From contig CALWCO010000002.1 of NCBI GenBank assembly GCA_944376455.1, positions 1 through 64,000 of the forward strand: a DNA stretch of 64,000 bases, read 5' to 3'. The DNA comes from an uncultured Clostridia bacterium (GTDB lineage: Bacteria > Bacillota > Clostridia > Christensenellales > Borkfalkiaceae). The translations under genes and the position numbers were made by a program. The notes under the pieces were generated by a model. The model made no database searches, had not been told where the DNA came from, and saw only the letters and a program-made list of their open reading frames with translations. Below, piece by piece: positions 41,955-51,361 of this stretch; the stretch's first letter is position 1; the number at the start of each line of letters is the position of its first letter.

Positions 41955-41993
41955 TAAAAAGCCGCCTTTCTTTTCGGCAAGAAAGGCGGCTTT
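41955..41993 (-). terminator. Terminator of the MarR/ABC operon
   Basis: A perfect 15-bp stem (AAAGCCGCCTTTCTT with its complement), 6-base loop; minus-strand reading ends in TTTTTAGG. Confidence 0.9.
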
Positions 41994-42020
41994 CAAGATA
42001 TTTTTAGAACGGATAAATAT

Positions 42021-42464
42021 TTATGATTTTTTCTCTTCTGTCTGCAATTCCTCAAATGCCCGAACTGCCTGTTCCAGACAGCCGACAAACAGTTCCGCGT
42101 TCTCTGCGCTCAGCGCGTCGATGAAGCGGTCAATCTGTTTGGACAGCTCGTTGCGTCTGGCTTTAAAAAACTTTTTTCCTTCCGCTGTAATGCTGACGCT
42201 CATCTTTCTCCGATCCGCAGAGTCGATTTCCATGTCGACATAATTTTTCTGTCGCAAGGAACTCAGAATGCTCGCCACGCGGGAACGGCTCAAAGCCATA
42301 TAATCGCTGATTTGCGACGGATTGACCGCTTCGCCCGCCTCGGCGATGTATTGAAGAACGGCCAGTTCTCCTTCGGCAAATTTTCTTACGGCGACGGAAA
42401 GTGCCGATTTTTCCGCACGGCAGAAACAAACCTGCAACCGATCGCGCAATATTTTCTTATCCAT
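42021..42464 (-). CDS. MarR family regulator of the ABC exporter
   Basis: A 147-residue winged-helix regulator: EGELAVLQYIAEAGEAVNPSQISDYMALSRSRVASILSSLRQK is the DNA-binding helix region and DSADRRKMSVSIT the wing. ATG 42464 has AAGGAG 8 bases upstream. It is the last gene of an operon with the ABC ATPase and permease; the palindromes at that promoter are its likely operator. Confidence 0.9.
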   Translation of the reverse strand: MDKKILRDRLQVCFCRAEKSALSVAVRKFAEGELAVLQYIAEAGEAVNPSQISDYMALSRSRVASILSSLRQKNYVDMEIDSADRRKMSVSITAEGKKFFKARRNELSKQIDRFIDALSAENAELFVGCLEQAVRAFEELQTEEKKS

Positions 42465-42520
42465 AAGCAACACTCCTTTTTCTTTGGTTCTATGATTTTC
42501 TCGATTGTCCCCACGCCTTC

Positions 42521-45151
42521 TCATTCAATGGATTTGAGCGCCTCGGCGGGATTGATCTTGTTGAGTTTGATCAGCATGAAAGCATAGACGATGGCGGCAA
42601 ACAAAACGGTCAGTCCGAAGGAATAGAAGAAACTCCATACGGAGATCGTCCGTCCCAACAGGAGCGCGACGCTGTCGATGCGCGGGACCATGAAGAAGGT
42701 GTGCAGCAACCAGCCGAGGAGCAGTCCCAGAAGGCTTCCGGCGATCGTGAGAATCGCGCTTTCGCGATAGACATATCCCGCGACTTCGGCGCGGGTATAT
42801 CCGAGCACCTTGAGCGTCGCGATTTCCCGCTGTCTTTCATCGATGTTGATGTTGGTGAGATTGTACAGCACGATGGCGGCAAGCGCACCGGCGCTGACGA
42901 TGAGTACGGCGATGATATATCCCATTGTCTGCGAAAGTCCCGCATAGATGTCCTGTTCGTCGTCCGTAAAAGCGACGCCCGTTACATTTTCGTCGGAAAG
43001 AAGATCCCGTGCCAATTCTTCCTGATCGATTCCGTTCAGGTCGGCACACACAAACAGTACATTGTTTTGAACGGTATCTTCTTCAAACAGAGCGGTGTAA
43101 GCCGCGGTACTCATATAAGCACGGCTCTCGACGTAATTTTCATATACGGTGACCGATGCCTCTTTTTCTTTGCCGTCCGAGGCGCGCAACGTCACACGGT
43201 CGCCCGTTTTCAAGTCATAAGCCGCCGCAACGTTTTCGGGCAATACGATGCCGTCGGCAGGCAGTTCCAGCAAATCCTTGCTCTTGCGGTCGCGCACGGA
43301 TACGACATTGTCGAGGGCGGCGCGGTCGCTTGCGACCAACACTTCAACGCTTTCGCGCGCGGAAGATCCGTCTTCGGATTTCACGACGATGTTCATGTTT
43401 TCCGTATACAGCGGTACATACGTTTTACCGGCCAGAAATTCATCCAGGCTTTCGGGAATATTTTCGCTTTTATAGCTTATTTCCATATCATATCGCACCA
43501 ATTCCGTGTACTGCACGTTATTGATGACATTGATGGAGTCGTAGATACCGAACCCTGCCAGGATCAGTGCGGTGCAACCCATAACGGAAATGATGGTCAT
43601 GAACATATTCTTTTTATAGCGGAATATGTTCCTGATCGCGGCTTTATACTTGAATTTAAGCGGTTTCCAGAGGAACCCTACCCTTTCAAGCAGGACGCGT
43701 TTCCCCTGTTTGGGGGCTTTCTGTTGCATGAGCAGAGACGGCCGCTCGCGCAGGGTCGCCCAACAGGCATAGACGGTGACGGCGATGGTGAGCGCCACCA
43801 GGCAGATGAGCACGACGGTCGTGAATACGGGGCTGACGCCGAGGATGAGCGGCGGAAGATAATATTGCGACTGATATGCCATCCAGAAGATGGACGGCAG
43901 GAGCGCAAAACCGCACAATAACCCGACCAGACCGCCGATGATGCCCGCAGAAAGACAATAGATGAGATATTTGGCGGCAATTCTGCCGTTGCTGTATCCG
44001 AGCGCTTTGAGCGTTCCGATCTCCGTGCGATCCTCTTCGACCATGCGGGTCATGGACGTCATGGCGACGAGCGCGGCGACCAGTATGAAGAATACGGGGA
44101 AAATGGCGGCAATGTCCGATACCTTATCCACGTTCATGTTAAAACTGATATGGCTGACGTTGGTATTCACGGTATCGAGCACATACCAATCGGCTTGAGC
44201 CATATCGCCGATGAAGGCGCTAAATTCTTCCAACTTTTCATTGATTTTCGCGTTGGAAACATTGTCGGACGCGGCGACATCTTCGTATGTTTCCGTACTC
44301 TCCGCAAGCGTATCCTTATAATTCTGGTCGAAAACTCCGTATTTTGCCGATTCATTCAGCGTGACATAACAGTCCGTATAGACCATCGGAACGCCGATAA
44401 AATTTCCGCTCAAAAGATCGAACAGGCCTTGCCCGAAAACGCTCGTGCCGCCCGTGAGATGCCCGAAGGGCTCTTCCTCGGTGGGCGTGCTGATTTTATA
44501 GGCTTCGCGCGGGACATACAGCACCGTTCCGACGACGCCGTTGCCCACGGAGGTCACTTCTTTTCCGTTCAGATAATAATATGCGGGAGAGGACACCACG
44601 CCGACAACGGTGAACTGAGTCTGTGCGTACACATCCCCGTAAGTTCCCGCCGTCGGGTCTGTAATGGAAACGGTGGCACCGACTTTTATATCTTCAAAGT
44701 TCAGGTTGGACCGCTCCACGACGCATTCGTTTGCCGCCGCGGGAAAGCGTCCCTCTTCCAACGTCAGGTGTACGATCTCCTGTCCGATTTCTTCCTCAAA
44801 CGAGTCGAGCCCGTTGATGCGGGCAACGACGTCCCTGTCAGAGCCGACGGAGACGGATACATCTGTCTGAATGAACCCCATGACATTATCCGCCATGACG
44901 TTCCCGTCCTCGTCCTTGGCGTTCCCGATCGCGTCGATATCTTTCGCACTCAGGCCGTAAGTCCCCTTGATATTGATATCGTACATCGCGTTGTCGCGAT
45001 AATATGCGTTCATCGTATTTTTCATGTCGGGCGTCGCCTGCATCAGCCCGATGAGAAATCCGACGCCGAGCGCGATGATCGCCATAATGGCGATGAACCG
45101 TCCGAATCCGCGGCGGAATTCTTTCAACATTGATTTCGTATATTTTTGCAT
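42521..45151 (-). CDS. FtsX-like ABC transporter permease
   Basis: An 876-residue permease with two FtsX/MacB-type cores: a first helix near the N-terminus (FIAIMAIIALGVGFLIGL), a large extracytoplasmic domain (~40-345), a helix bundle (~345-480), a second extracytoplasmic domain and a final bundle of helices. TEIGTLKALGYSNGRIAAKY and REIATLKVLGYTRAEVAGYV are the paired cytoplasmic coupling segments. This family exports antimicrobial peptides, lipids or lipoproteins with a LolD-like ATPase, which is the next gene upstream. Substrate not determinable. Confidence 0.9.
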   Translation of the reverse strand: MQKYTKSMLKEFRRGFGRFIAIMAIIALGVGFLIGLMQATPDMKNTMNAYYRDNAMYDINIKGTYGLSAKDIDAIGNAKDEDGNVMADNVMGFIQTDVSVSVGSDRDVVARINGLDSFEEEIGQEIVHLTLEEGRFPAAANECVVERSNLNFEDIKVGATVSITDPTAGTYGDVYAQTQFTVVGVVSSPAYYYLNGKEVTSVGNGVVGTVLYVPREAYKISTPTEEEPFGHLTGGTSVFGQGLFDLLSGNFIGVPMVYTDCYVTLNESAKYGVFDQNYKDTLAESTETYEDVAASDNVSNAKINEKLEEFSAFIGDMAQADWYVLDTVNTNVSHISFNMNVDKVSDIAAIFPVFFILVAALVAMTSMTRMVEEDRTEIGTLKALGYSNGRIAAKYLIYCLSAGIIGGLVGLLCGFALLPSIFWMAYQSQYYLPPLILGVSPVFTTVVLICLVALTIAVTVYACWATLRERPSLLMQQKAPKQGKRVLLERVGFLWKPLKFKYKAAIRNIFRYKKNMFMTIISVMGCTALILAGFGIYDSINVINNVQYTELVRYDMEISYKSENIPESLDEFLAGKTYVPLYTENMNIVVKSEDGSSARESVEVLVASDRAALDNVVSVRDRKSKDLLELPADGIVLPENVAAAYDLKTGDRVTLRASDGKEKEASVTVYENYVESRAYMSTAAYTALFEEDTVQNNVLFVCADLNGIDQEELARDLLSDENVTGVAFTDDEQDIYAGLSQTMGYIIAVLIVSAGALAAIVLYNLTNINIDERQREIATLKVLGYTRAEVAGYVYRESAILTIAGSLLGLLLGWLLHTFFMVPRIDSVALLLGRTISVWSFFYSFGLTVLFAAIVYAFMLIKLNKINPAEALKSIE

Positions 45152-45178
45152 ACCGCCCTCCTTACAAGAATCCTTCGC

Positions 45179-45976
45179 TTACCATTCCAGAGCTTCCACG
45201 TCCACAGGCGAAGCGTTTTCTTCACAGGACAAGATCTTGCCGTTTTTCATGTGTACGACGCGGTCGGCCATCTGTGTGATCGCCGAGTTATGCGTGATGA
45301 CGATGACCGTCTTTTTCATTTCACGGCAGAGGTTATGAAGCAGTTTCAATACCTTTTTACCCGTTTCATAGTCGAGCGCGCCCGTCGGCTCGTCGCAGAG
45401 CAGGATCTGCGGGTTTTTGGCAACGGCGCGGGCGATCGCCACGCGTTGTTGTTCGCCGCCCGAAAGCTGTGCGGGGAAATTTTGTGCGCGGGCCTCCAGT
45501 CCGACGTCGATCAGCGTCTGCATCGCATCCAAGGGATTTTCGCATAATTCTGAAGCGATCTCCACGTTCTCCACGGCCGTAAGGTTCTGAATCAGGTTAT
45601 AAAACTGAAAGACGAATCCGACCGAGTGGCGACGATAGAGCGTGAGCTGCCGTTCGTTGAAATCGCTCACGCGCAGGTTTCCGACGTAAATCTCGCCTTC
45701 CGTAACGCGGTCCATGCCGCCGAGCATATTCAAAAGCGTGGTTTTGCCCGCGCCGCTTTGCCCCACGATGACGCAGAATTCCCCTTCGCTGATACCGAAA
45801 GTCACGTCATCCACGGCACGGATTTCGTTCGTCCCCATCGTAAAAACACGGCTGACGTTTCTGAACTGAACAAAAGAGCGGTGTTCCCCCGTAAGATTTT
45901 CCTCCGCCGTAACCTCCGGCAGAACGAGTTTACGTTCTTTTTTTGTCTGTCTTTCCCTCTGTTTTTCTTTGTTCAT
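45179..45976 (-). CDS. ABC transporter ATP-binding protein (LolD/MacB type)
   Basis: ATPase of the FtsX-like exporter. Walker [11 protein letters not shown]-loop VFQFYNLI, signature LSGGEQQR, Walker [13 protein letters not shown] and H-loop VITHN are all intact. The ~45-residue N-terminal extension is charged ([14 protein letters not shown]) and unusual. ATG 45976 follows AAGGGA; an in-frame ATG at 46027 lies upstream without a better ribosome site. First gene of the operon, 27 bases before the permease. Confidence 0.92.
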   Translation of the reverse strand: MNKEKQRERQTKKERKLVLPEVTAEENLTGEHRSFVQFRNVSRVFTMGTNEIRAVDDVTFGISEGEFCVIVGQSGAGKTTLLNMLGGMDRVTEGEIYVGNLRVSDFNERQLTLYRRHSVGFVFQFYNLIQNLTAVENVEIASELCENPLDAMQTLIDVGLEARAQNFPAQLSGGEQQRVAIARAVAKNPQILLCDEPTGALDYETGKKVLKLLHNLCREMKKTVIVITHNSAITQMADRVVHMKNGKILSCEENASPVDVEALEW

Positions 45977-46030
45977 GATTTCCCTTGCCTCCCTGTCATG
46001 CTTTTTACTAACTTTCAAAAAAAGCATAAC

Positions 46031-46113
46031 AACATTTTATTACAATAATGTTAATAGTTTTTACTAAAAACTATATTCCTCTTTATTATATTCTTTTAGA
46101 AGCATTTTGTCAA
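46031..46113 (-). promoter_or_regulatory. Promoter and palindromic operator of the ABC-MarR operon
   Basis: Minus-strand TTGACA (46108-46113) and TATAAT (46085-46090), 17-base spacer. Just downstream is a perfect 19-bp palindrome TAGTTTTTACTAAAAACTA (46055-46073), followed by a looser one with AACATT/AATGTT arms (46031-46052). Placement over the early transcribed region suits MarR repression. Confidence 0.75.
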
Positions 46114-46254
46114 TAATTCAGGCAAAAAAAGATAAAAAAATTTCGTCGTGAGAAAAGATGAATTGAAGGCGGACCGTTTTTTTTGAAAAAAGATAAAAGA
46201 ACTTTATCCGTTTCAGCGGCCTTTTATGCAGACGAGGTAAAAATTTCTTAAGCC

Positions 46255-46281
46255 AAAAAGCCCGCATTGAAAAATGCGGGC
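46255..46281 (-). terminator. Terminator of the cytidylate-kinase-like gene
   Basis: A perfect 9-bp stem (GCCCGCATT with AATGCGGGC), 4-base loop, and a minus-strand TTTTTGG tail, 78 bases past the stop. The rest of 46114-46358 shows no other signal. Confidence 0.8.
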
Positions 46282-46358
46282 AAAAAGGATAAAACGGAGT
46301 GTATGTATTTTTACGGAAAGATCCTGTCGGCGTATCGTTCGGTTAAAAAATTAAATGT

Positions 46359-46934
46359 TCAATAGAGATTTTTGACAATTTCCGCGCATTTATCGATGCC
46401 GAGCGTGCCGCTGTTCAAAGTAATATCGTAATTTTGCGCGTGACCCCATTTCATGTTGGTATAGAAACGGTGATACGCCGCGCGGCGTTTATCTTTATTT
46501 TTGATTCTTGTTTCAGGCGCTTCGTCCCGTTCTCCGTATACATTGACGATTCGTTCGCAGCGAGAACTCATATCGGCATGAATAAATACGCGCAGACAGT
46601 CGGCTTTATCCCGCAGGATATAATCGGCGCATCTTCCCACAATGACGCAAGGACCTTTTTCGGCAATTTCAGTAATGATTTTGCATTGAATTTTCCAAAG
46701 ATAGTCCTCGTTGTTCGGCCCGAAGGCGCGGCTGGAAAGGATGGAAAGAAATCCGCCGGAGTTCTCCTCGGTGACGTCCTTTATATATTCCTTATGGAAA
46801 CCGCTTTCCTGTGCCATTTTTTCGATCAATTCGCTGTCATAGCAAGGAATTTTGAGCATTTCCGCAACTTTTTTGCCGATGGTACGTCCGCCGCTGCCGA
46901 ATTCACGGCTGATGGTAATGATTCTGTTTTTCAT
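46359..46934 (-). CDS. Cytidylate-kinase-like family protein
   Basis: A 191-residue P-loop kinase of the cytidylate-kinase-like (AAA_26) family common in gut Clostridia. The P-loop region is ITISREFGSGGRTIGKKVAE, and later VIVGRCADYIL and the Arg-rich lid KNKDKRRAAYHRFYT are typical. True CMP kinase activity is not proven for this family. ATG 46934 follows AGGAGG. It lies directly downstream of the broken MATE gene, whose stop it overlaps with an upstream in-frame extension, and may share its transcript. Confidence 0.85.
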   Translation of the reverse strand: MKNRIITISREFGSGGRTIGKKVAEMLKIPCYDSELIEKMAQESGFHKEYIKDVTEENSGGFLSILSSRAFGPNNEDYLWKIQCKIITEIAEKGPCVIVGRCADYILRDKADCLRVFIHADMSSRCERIVNVYGERDEAPETRIKNKDKRRAAYHRFYTNMKWGHAQNYDITLNSGTLGIDKCAEIVKNLY

Positions 46935-46956
46935 TTTTTTCCTCCTGATAAACTGT

Positions 46957-48359
46957 TTAATCGCATTGTCTGCTTTCATTCGGAGCAGACAAGTGCTTCA
47001 ACTGTTTCATTTCATATATAATCAAAGCAAGCGCGAGAATAAAAGCCAGTCCGTCGGCAACAGGTCCCGCCCAAAGTACGCCGGTTACGCCCAACAGCAT
47101 GGGCAGAAGCGCCGCCGTGGGAACGAGGAACAAAATTTGTCTGGATAAAGTAACAATGGCGGATTTTATGGGTTTGCCGATTGCCTGCAAATAGATTGCC
47201 GCGACCGTCTGGAAGCCGTTGAGCGGGCAAAGCATGAGGAAGATGCGGAAACACTTCACGGCAAAGTCATTGTATAACCCCTCTTCGGAGCCGAACAGAG
47301 AAACAATGCTCATCGGCGCAAACTGGAAGATGAAAAAGCAGATAACGGCAATCGTCTCCGCGGCCGCGATGGCGATCAAAAAGGCTTTTTTGACGCGGCC
47401 GAAATTTTTACAGCCGTAGTTGAAGCCGATCACCGGCTGTGCGCCGATGGCGATGCCGACGAGAACGGAAAGCATGATCTGATTGACTTTCATGACGATC
47501 CCCATGGCGGTCATGGGAATTTCCGAACCATAATCGGAAGCCGCGCCGTACTCTTTCAATAAGTTATTGAAAACGATCATTACAATGGTAATTGCAATCT
47601 GTGTAATAAAACTGCTGACGCCGAGGACCAATATGTTTCCGCAAATTTTTGCATTCAGGCGAAGAGAAGATTTATCAAAGCGGACGGTTTTGAACCGCGG
47701 AATATATATATCACGGATACGATAAACGACGCAATCTGTCCCATGATCGTGGCGATCGCCGCACCGCGTACACCCATGCCGAACACAAAAATAAAAATCG
47801 GATCGAAAACGGTGTTGATGACCGCGCCGAGCAACATGGAGAACATTGCAAATTTCGGACTGCCGTCCACGCGGATCAGCGCATTCAATGCCGTAGATAT
47901 CATTGTAAACGGAAGTCCGATGGCTATGATGTAGCCATATTCCAAAGCGTAAGGCCGCAACAATTCGGTTGCGCCGAATAAAGTCAAAATGGGATTCATA
48001 AAGGCCACAAATATTACGAGAATTGCAATGCCCGCAATCGTGACCATTACAATGACGTTGCCCAGTCCCTTTCGGACGCTGTCGTTGTCCCCCTCTCTGA
48101 GTTTCAAACTGAAAAAGGCGGCGCCCCCGTCTCCGATCAGAACGGCCAGGGCCAGCGCGATGATGGTGATGGGAAAGACGATGTTGGTCGCGCCGTTGCC
48201 GAGGTATCCGACGCCCCATCCGATGAAGATCTGATCTACAATATTGTATAAAGCGTTTACAACCAACGAAATTACGCACGGGATTGCAAACTTCAAAATC
48301 AGCCGCCCGATCGGCTCTTTCGCAAAATCAACCTTTTTTTCTGCTGCTTGTTCCTTCAT
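46957..48359 (-). pseudogene. MATE efflux transporter, frameshifted
   Basis: Two reading frames together encode one MATE-family multidrug exporter of about 450 residues with 12 helices. The first frame (48359 to ~47695) gives the N-terminal half from MKEQAAEKK through FIVSVIYI; the second continues with IPRFKTVRFDKSS to the end at 46957. They meet at an (AT)5 run at about 47702-47711. Removing one AT unit would restore a single frame. ATG 48359 has GGAG 8 bases upstream. This could be a true pseudogene, a phase-variable gene or a sequencing error. A MarR gene precedes it. Confidence 0.85.
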
Positions 48360-48378
48360 TCTTTACGCTCCTTATTAG

Positions 48379-48390
48379 GTAACTTGTTAC
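48379..48390 (-). promoter_or_regulatory. MarR operator at the MATE gene
   Basis: GTAACTTGTTAC, the same palindrome as at the marR promoter (48930-48947), lies 20 bases upstream of the MATE start codon. The AT-rich sequence beside it (TTTAAT) may be the -10. Confidence 0.6.
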
Positions 48391-48464
48391 TTATTAAAAC
48401 AAAAAAAGAAGGCATGCGCCAAGGAGCGTCTTTGGTGCCGCCGGAGGAAACAATATTCTCGTTT

Positions 48465-48911
48465 TTAATGCCATTCGAAATCGATGTTATTAAAAATCAT
48501 ATCAATTGTTTCAATTAAATTTTCCTTTTGTTCCCGCGTAAAATCTTTGCAAAGTTCGGCCAGCACTTCTTCATCCTGTTCGAAGATCATTTTATGAATG
48601 CCTTTGGACTTTTCTGTGCCGATAATTTTTTTATATCTCCGATCGGTTTGGCTCGGAACACATCGGATATACCCTTTTTTTTCAAGTTTCTGAATAAATT
48701 TTGTCATGGCGGGATGCGTGACGTGTTCAATTTTTTCCAGATCTTTTTGATGAATTTCGCCGGTCCCGGCCTCTTCGAGACGACTGACAGACCCCAAAAC
48801 GCGCAATTGTACGGAAGTCAGTCCCATCATCGCCGCTTTTTCATCCATTTTTTTGCGAAAAGCGCGATGAATGATCGCGATTTTTAATCCGAACGGCATC
48901 CTTTGGCTCAT
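48465..48911 (-). CDS. MarR family regulator of the MATE gene
   Basis: A 148-residue winged-helix protein: LTSVQLRVLGSVSRLEEAG, then the recognition region IHQKDLEKIEHVTHPAMTKFIQKLEKKG and the wing QTDRRYKKI. Start ATG 48911 follows AAAGGAA. Matching palindromes precede this gene and the MATE gene downstream, so it probably represses itself and the pump. Confidence 0.92.
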   Translation of the reverse strand: MSQRMPFGLKIAIIHRAFRKKMDEKAAMMGLTSVQLRVLGSVSRLEEAGTGEIHQKDLEKIEHVTHPAMTKFIQKLEKKGYIRCVPSQTDRRYKKIIGTEKSKGIHKMIFEQDEEVLAELCKDFTREQKENLIETIDMIFNNIDFEWH

Positions 48912-48929
48912 GGTCTTTTTTCCTTTTAA

Positions 48930-48976
48930 TAAGTAACTTGTTACTTAATTATATGCTTTTACAAAAAAAATGTCAA
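48930..48976 (-). promoter_or_regulatory. marR promoter with overlapping operator
   Basis: Minus-strand TTGACA (48971-48976) and TATAAT (48948-48953), 17-base spacer. The palindrome TAAGTAAC-TT-GTTACTTA (48930-48947) begins right at the end of the -10 box. Confidence 0.85.
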
Positions 48977-49028
48977 GCCGATAAAGGATTGAATTTTGAT
49001 TTGCGTCGGATAATTTATAAAAAGTAAC

Positions 49029-49047
49029 CCTCCCGCCAAGCGGGAGG
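49029..49047 (-). repeat. IS200/IS605 right-end hairpin
   Basis: An 8-bp stem (CCTCCCGC with GCGGGAGG) with a 3-base loop lies ~80 bases past the stop of the tnpA remnant, where IS200/IS605 elements have the structured right end recognised by the transposase. The sequence 49048-49128 between them holds further short inverted words. Confidence 0.65.
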
Positions 49048-49128
49048 TTCTTCATTTTCGGGCACAGCCCTAGTTTACTAGACCGAGTGCCAAGCACTCA
49101 TGGGACGACCTGCCAGTCGCTGCGCTTT

Positions 49129-49263
49129 TTACTTGCTACCCGTAAACGGGTCCTCAGGGTAGTCTATACTTAGCTGCATGTTCTCTTTATCTTTTTTGAG
49201 CTGATTTGCTATGTATTCCTTTATCACCTGAGTATTTTTGCCTGTCGTTGTAACATAATTTTA
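49129..49263 (-). pseudogene. IS200/IS605 TnpA transposase, C-terminal remnant
   Basis: About 42 codons remain: NYVTTTGKNTQVIKEYIANQ, then LKKDKENMQLSIDYPEDPF and TGSK before the stop. The TTGKNTQVIKEYI and DPFTGSK wording is typical of the C-terminus of Y1 TnpA transposases. A stop codon precedes NYV in frame, and the N-terminal part with the HUH and catalytic Tyr is missing. The break is at ~49264, where sequence belonging to the serine-recombinase element begins. Confidence 0.8.
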
Positions 49264-49329
49264 TGGACACTTGTAAATAAAGGGACATAAAACAAGCGCA
49301 TGAGTTCAAGTAACCCCTGCGCTTTTTTG

Positions 49330-50961
49330 TTATTTTTTGCGTTTGTAACGTAAAACGGATGCGATATCCACTTTATACACGATATCTATCACGCGCTCTT
49401 TGCCTGTGACTTTCGGCAAACCTCCAACCACGACACACTCCAAAAGCTCATAACACATCTCGCGGGTCAGTTCGGGTGCTTCGAGATATTTCTTGATGTT
49501 TCGTATAAAATCATCCGCGCTCTGTATCGTGTTTTCCGTTTCGGTAAGTTTTGCTTCAAGCTCCTCTATTTCCGTTTCAAGTCTTTTCTGCTCTTCGGAA
49601 TACTTCTGTATGAACCCGATGCAGATATCCTCGGGCATTTTGCCTTTCAGCCTGTCCTCGTAAGCGACCTGCATCAGGCGAGATAATTCTTCCGTGCGTT
49701 TACGTTTAGCCTGCAATTCCTTCTTTGCGGTTTTGATTGCTTTATCTGCAAGCTCGGCGTTATGACGGATAAACTCTTCGCGGATAGCCTTTTCGTCGAG
49801 TACAATCCGTTGCGCCATTTCCCGTATATCGCCGAGGACGATTTCTTCCAATACCTTTGCCGGAATAAAGTGCGAGAAACACAACGTCTTTCCGTACCGT
49901 ATATGAAGCCCGCAGTCGAAATGATATTGGTATGCCGTTTTGGGACCGTTCAGATGCCCGCTCATTTTCAGTTTGCTTCCGCAATCGGCACATACGAGAA
50001 ATCCCGAAAGCGGATGAACAAATCCCGTCTTGGTCTTTCTGCCTTGCGCCATGTGCTTTTGCCGTTCCTGCACTCTGTCCCATAATTCCTGCGGGATAAT
50101 GGGTTCATGGTTATTATAGGTGATCACCCAATCACTCCTGTCTTTGGCTTGACGTTTATGATTTTTGTAAGAGACCGTCGTCTCCTGCAACATGGGAAGA
50201 TGTCCTATGTACATGATATTGTTCAACATAAACCGTATGCTTACTTCGCACCAAAGCCGCATTTCGTTCGGGCGGCCTTTATGCCCAAGCCTTTCATAAG
50301 CCAGCTTTCCCGGTGAAGGTATTCCGTCCGCATTCAGGATATCTGCTATGTTTTTCGGGCTTATTCCTGCTGCATACAATTCGAATATGCGGCGGACTAC
50401 GGGCGCCGTTTCCTCGTCAATGACAGGCGTTCGCTTTTTGTCTGGGCCTTTCAGATACCCGTAAGTCGCTTTCTTCGCGCTGTAAATTCCCGCAAGAGCA
50501 TTGGAACGCCTGACGGCTTTTATCTTCTTGCTGGTATTGGCGGCATGCCACTCGTTGAAAATGTTTACGATGGGCATCATTTCCATGGCATTGCTGTCGC
50601 GGTTTTCCGTATCCACGTTGTCCTGGATAGCGATAAACCGTATCCCGAACGCGGGGAACACATAATCGACGTACTGTCCCACTTCGATATAGTTCCTGCC
50701 GAACCGCGAAAGGTCTTTGACGATGATAGTATTTATAATACCCGTTTTGGCGTCGTCCAACAATCTCTGCACTTCGGGGCGCTGGAAGGTGGTACCCGAA
50801 ACGCCGTCGTCTATGTATTCGTCGTGAATCTCAAAGCCGTGTTCTTCTGCATACTTGCGTAAAATAGTACGCTGGTTGTCGATAGACACCGATTCGCCCT
50901 GACGTTCGTCTTCTTGCGAAAGCCTGAGGTATAATCCCGCTATGTAATGTTTCTGTTTCAT
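49330..50961 (-). CDS. Large serine recombinase (TndX/TnpX-like)
   Basis: A 543-residue serine site-specific recombinase that would excise and integrate the surrounding element. Resolvase domain: YLRLSQEDE with the catalytic Ser near residue 15 and VKDLSRFGRNYIEVGQYVD. A recombinase domain (KKATYGYLKGPDK and onward), a zinc ribbon (CADCGSK, then FDCG and TLCF) and a long coiled coil (~380-470, with KKELQAKRKRTEELSRLM) follow, as in TndX. ATG 50961 is chosen, with GAGG 8 bases upstream; a GTG at 50970 overlaps that site. Confidence 0.93.
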   Translation of the reverse strand: MKQKHYIAGLYLRLSQEDERQGESVSIDNQRTILRKYAEEHGFEIHDEYIDDGVSGTTFQRPEVQRLLDDAKTGIINTIIVKDLSRFGRNYIEVGQYVDYVFPAFGIRFIAIQDNVDTENRDSNAMEMMPIVNIFNEWHAANTSKKIKAVRRSNALAGIYSAKKATYGYLKGPDKKRTPVIDEETAPVVRRIFELYAAGISPKNIADILNADGIPSPGKLAYERLGHKGRPNEMRLWCEVSIRFMLNNIMYIGHLPMLQETTVSYKNHKRQAKDRSDWVITYNNHEPIIPQELWDRVQERQKHMAQGRKTKTGFVHPLSGFLVCADCGSKLKMSGHLNGPKTAYQYHFDCGLHIRYGKTLCFSHFIPAKVLEEIVLGDIREMAQRIVLDEKAIREEFIRHNAELADKAIKTAKKELQAKRKRTEELSRLMQVAYEDRLKGKMPEDICIGFIQKYSEEQKRLETEIEELEAKLTETENTIQSADDFIRNIKKYLEAPELTREMCYELLECVVVGGLPKVTGKERVIDIVYKVDIASVLRYKRKK

Positions 50962-50966
50962 ATCGT

Positions 50967-51167
50967 TCACCTCGCATTCCGAACAATGTTCTGAACTGCA
51001 AGGGTTTCCATTGTCTTTTCAAAGTCCTTGCCGCCGCGGAAATACCTGCGGACGAAATAAGCCTTTCCGTCTACATTTTTCTGTTTACTTACAGACGGGG
51101 AAAAGAGGTAACAATTCTTTTCATAATCCTCAATACCGCAAAATGTTTTACTCATATTTTTGTTCAT
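50967..51167 (-). CDS. Small transposon protein, TnpW-like
   Basis: A 66-residue protein ending next to the recombinase start. The C-terminal half, KAYFVRRYFRGGKDFEKTMETL, follows the pattern of TnpW family proteins, short proteins that accompany large serine recombinases in clostridial transposons. Function unknown. ATG 51167 follows AAAGGAG. Its TGA overlaps the recombinase ribosome site, so the two are probably translated together. Confidence 0.6.
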   Translation of the reverse strand: MNKNMSKTFCGIEDYEKNCYLFSPSVSKQKNVDGKAYFVRRYFRGGKDFEKTMETLAVQNIVRNAR

Positions 51168-51270
51168 TCAGTCATTCTCCTTTTACTATAATTATTTTCG
51201 TTTGCCTTTCGGCGGAGAAAAAAACAAAACGGAACCGCGATGGTCTTTTTGTTCTCCGTCATGCTCTTTC

Positions 51271-51318
51271 TTTCCGTCAAGGGTTGCCAAAGGCAATGCA
51301 CCTCGCCCTTGACGGAAA
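51271..51318. repeat. Perfect inverted repeat with nested hairpin
   Basis: TTTCCGTCAAGGG (51271-51283) pairs perfectly with CCCTTGACGGAAA (51306-51318), and TTGCC/GGCAA forms a smaller hairpin inside the loop. It follows the rep gene. Without a T run it is an odd terminator and could instead be a replication structure of the element. Confidence 0.65.
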
Positions 51319-51361
51319 GCGCGGTTTCGTTTATACTCTCCGTCCGAAAGGAAAAAATGAT

